Shown here: positions 63,728-64,000 of the stretch, one piece after another
Numbering within the stretch: the stretch's first letter is position 1
Layout: every line of letters starts with the position of its first letter
Source: Streptomyces graminilatus
Lineage (GTDB): Bacteria; Actinomycetota; Actinomycetes; Streptomycetales; Streptomycetaceae
Direction of reading: 5' to 3'
DNA length: 64,000 bases
Assembly (NCBI RefSeq): GCF_001418565.1
Contig: NZ_LIQQ01000027.1
Location: forward strand, 422 to 64,421
Position numbers and translations under genes: made by a program
The notes under the pieces: model-generated
Database searches by the model: none
What the model was told of the DNA's origin: nothing
The model's input: the letters and a program-made list of their open reading frames with translations, nothing else

Positions 63728-64000
63728 GTGTCACGGAACTGCTGAAACTCGCGGTCAAGCACGAGGTTCTGACCCCGCGTGGAGCGCTCCACACGGGGAT
63801 CGCGAGCCTGGCCACCGACCTCGGCGTCCCTGCGAGCGCCAAGCCCGTGCCGGTCGAAGACCTGCTCGCCCGCCTCAATGACGCGCCCGTCATCGTGTCC
63901 GTCACCGAGCAGTTCCCGGACGACGGCCGTTCCGGAGGACACCTCGTCATCCTTCGCGGCTACGAGGACGGTCCCGACCCCACCATCTTCATCCGGGACC
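63724..64000 (+). CDS. C39-like peptidase, C-terminal type, runs off the window
   Basis: From the GTG at 63724 the frame is open to the end (92 residues). A-P-V-I-V-S-V-T, S-G-G-H-L-V-I-L-R-G-Y-E-D and I-F-I-R-D match the His/Asp half of papain-like C39 peptidases. The part with the catalytic Cys is not encoded upstream in this frame, so it is either a short non-catalytic form or an N-terminally reduced gene. Confidence 0.6.
   Translation, partial: MSVTELLKLAVKHEVLTPRGALHTGIASLATDLGVPASAKPVPVEDLLARLNDAPVIVSVTEQFPDDGRSGGHLVILRGYEDGPDPTIFIRD

Overview
The window is high-GC actinobacterial DNA, almost certainly a Streptomyces chromosome. The signs are GTG/TTG starts, long shadow ORFs on the opposite strand, a Yip1-family membrane protein, DUF6879 and DUF5753 genes, Lsr2, and dcd next to a tRNA-Gly(CCC). 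A complete temperate siphovirus genome of about 57.35 kb (2624-59977) is inserted in it. Host DNA flanks the prophage on both sides.

The insertion splits a host phosphoribosyltransferase gene that is translationally coupled to dcd. The first 72 codons lie at the right end (to 59963) and the last ~106 codons at the left end (2303-2632). The two halves share only the 9-bp core CTCGACGTT (codons N-V-E), which defines attL and attR. A tyrosine integrase and a MerR/AlpA-like excisionase sit just inside attL.

Layout inside the prophage: (1) 2.7-16.6 kb, a tightly overlapping leftward early operon for DNA metabolism: dCMP deaminase, family-A DNA polymerase, ThyX, adenosylcobalamin-type ribonucleotide reductase, a sigma-like protein, metallophosphoesterase, DUF3310, a split primase, PD-(D/E)XK nucleases and a DnaB-like helicase. 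(2) 17.0-17.5 kb, a monocistronic HTH regulator. (3) 18.0-40.6 kb, the rightward late genes: HNH, terminases, portal, scaffold, capsid, connectors, tail tube, -1 frameshifted tail chaperones, an 1850-aa tape measure, baseplate, an SGNH-type tail fibre, two CHAP proteins and a holin. One leftward 'moron' gene interrupts them. (4) 40.7-51.9 kb, leftward transcription units of about 30 mostly small, often Cys-rich proteins, plus a 602-aa DUF6884-type protein, a DUF3987-like protein and a protein carrying an Lsr2-type DNA-binding domain. (5) 51.9-53.6 kb, a 1.7-kb non-coding stretch, first rich in hairpins and then AT-rich with iteron-like repeats. (6) 53.6-59.9 kb, the likely lysogeny and cargo region: Lsr2, an XRE-TPR regulator, a rightward cassette of small genes with a strange 97-nt tRNA-like sequence, a membrane-HTH protein and a winged-helix protein.

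Three sequence patterns cut across the annotation. A 13-17-bp asymmetric motif (core GTTGAGTSGGTGA) recurs at nine short intergenic or terminal sites. Twice it forms a TTGAGT -35 box exactly 17 bp from a plausible -10. Four hairpins with unrelated stems share the loop ACTTTGGC (GCCAAAGT on the other strand), all between 40.7 and 52.2 kb. Finally, genes overlap by NTGA, and in two cases the only start codon that fits is CTG.

Right of attR the host sequence continues with the phosphoribosyltransferase 5' part, dcd, a small zinc-finger protein, tRNA-Gly and a DUF6879 / XRE-DUF5753 / C39-like cluster. That cluster contains a paralogue of a gene in the prophage cargo region.
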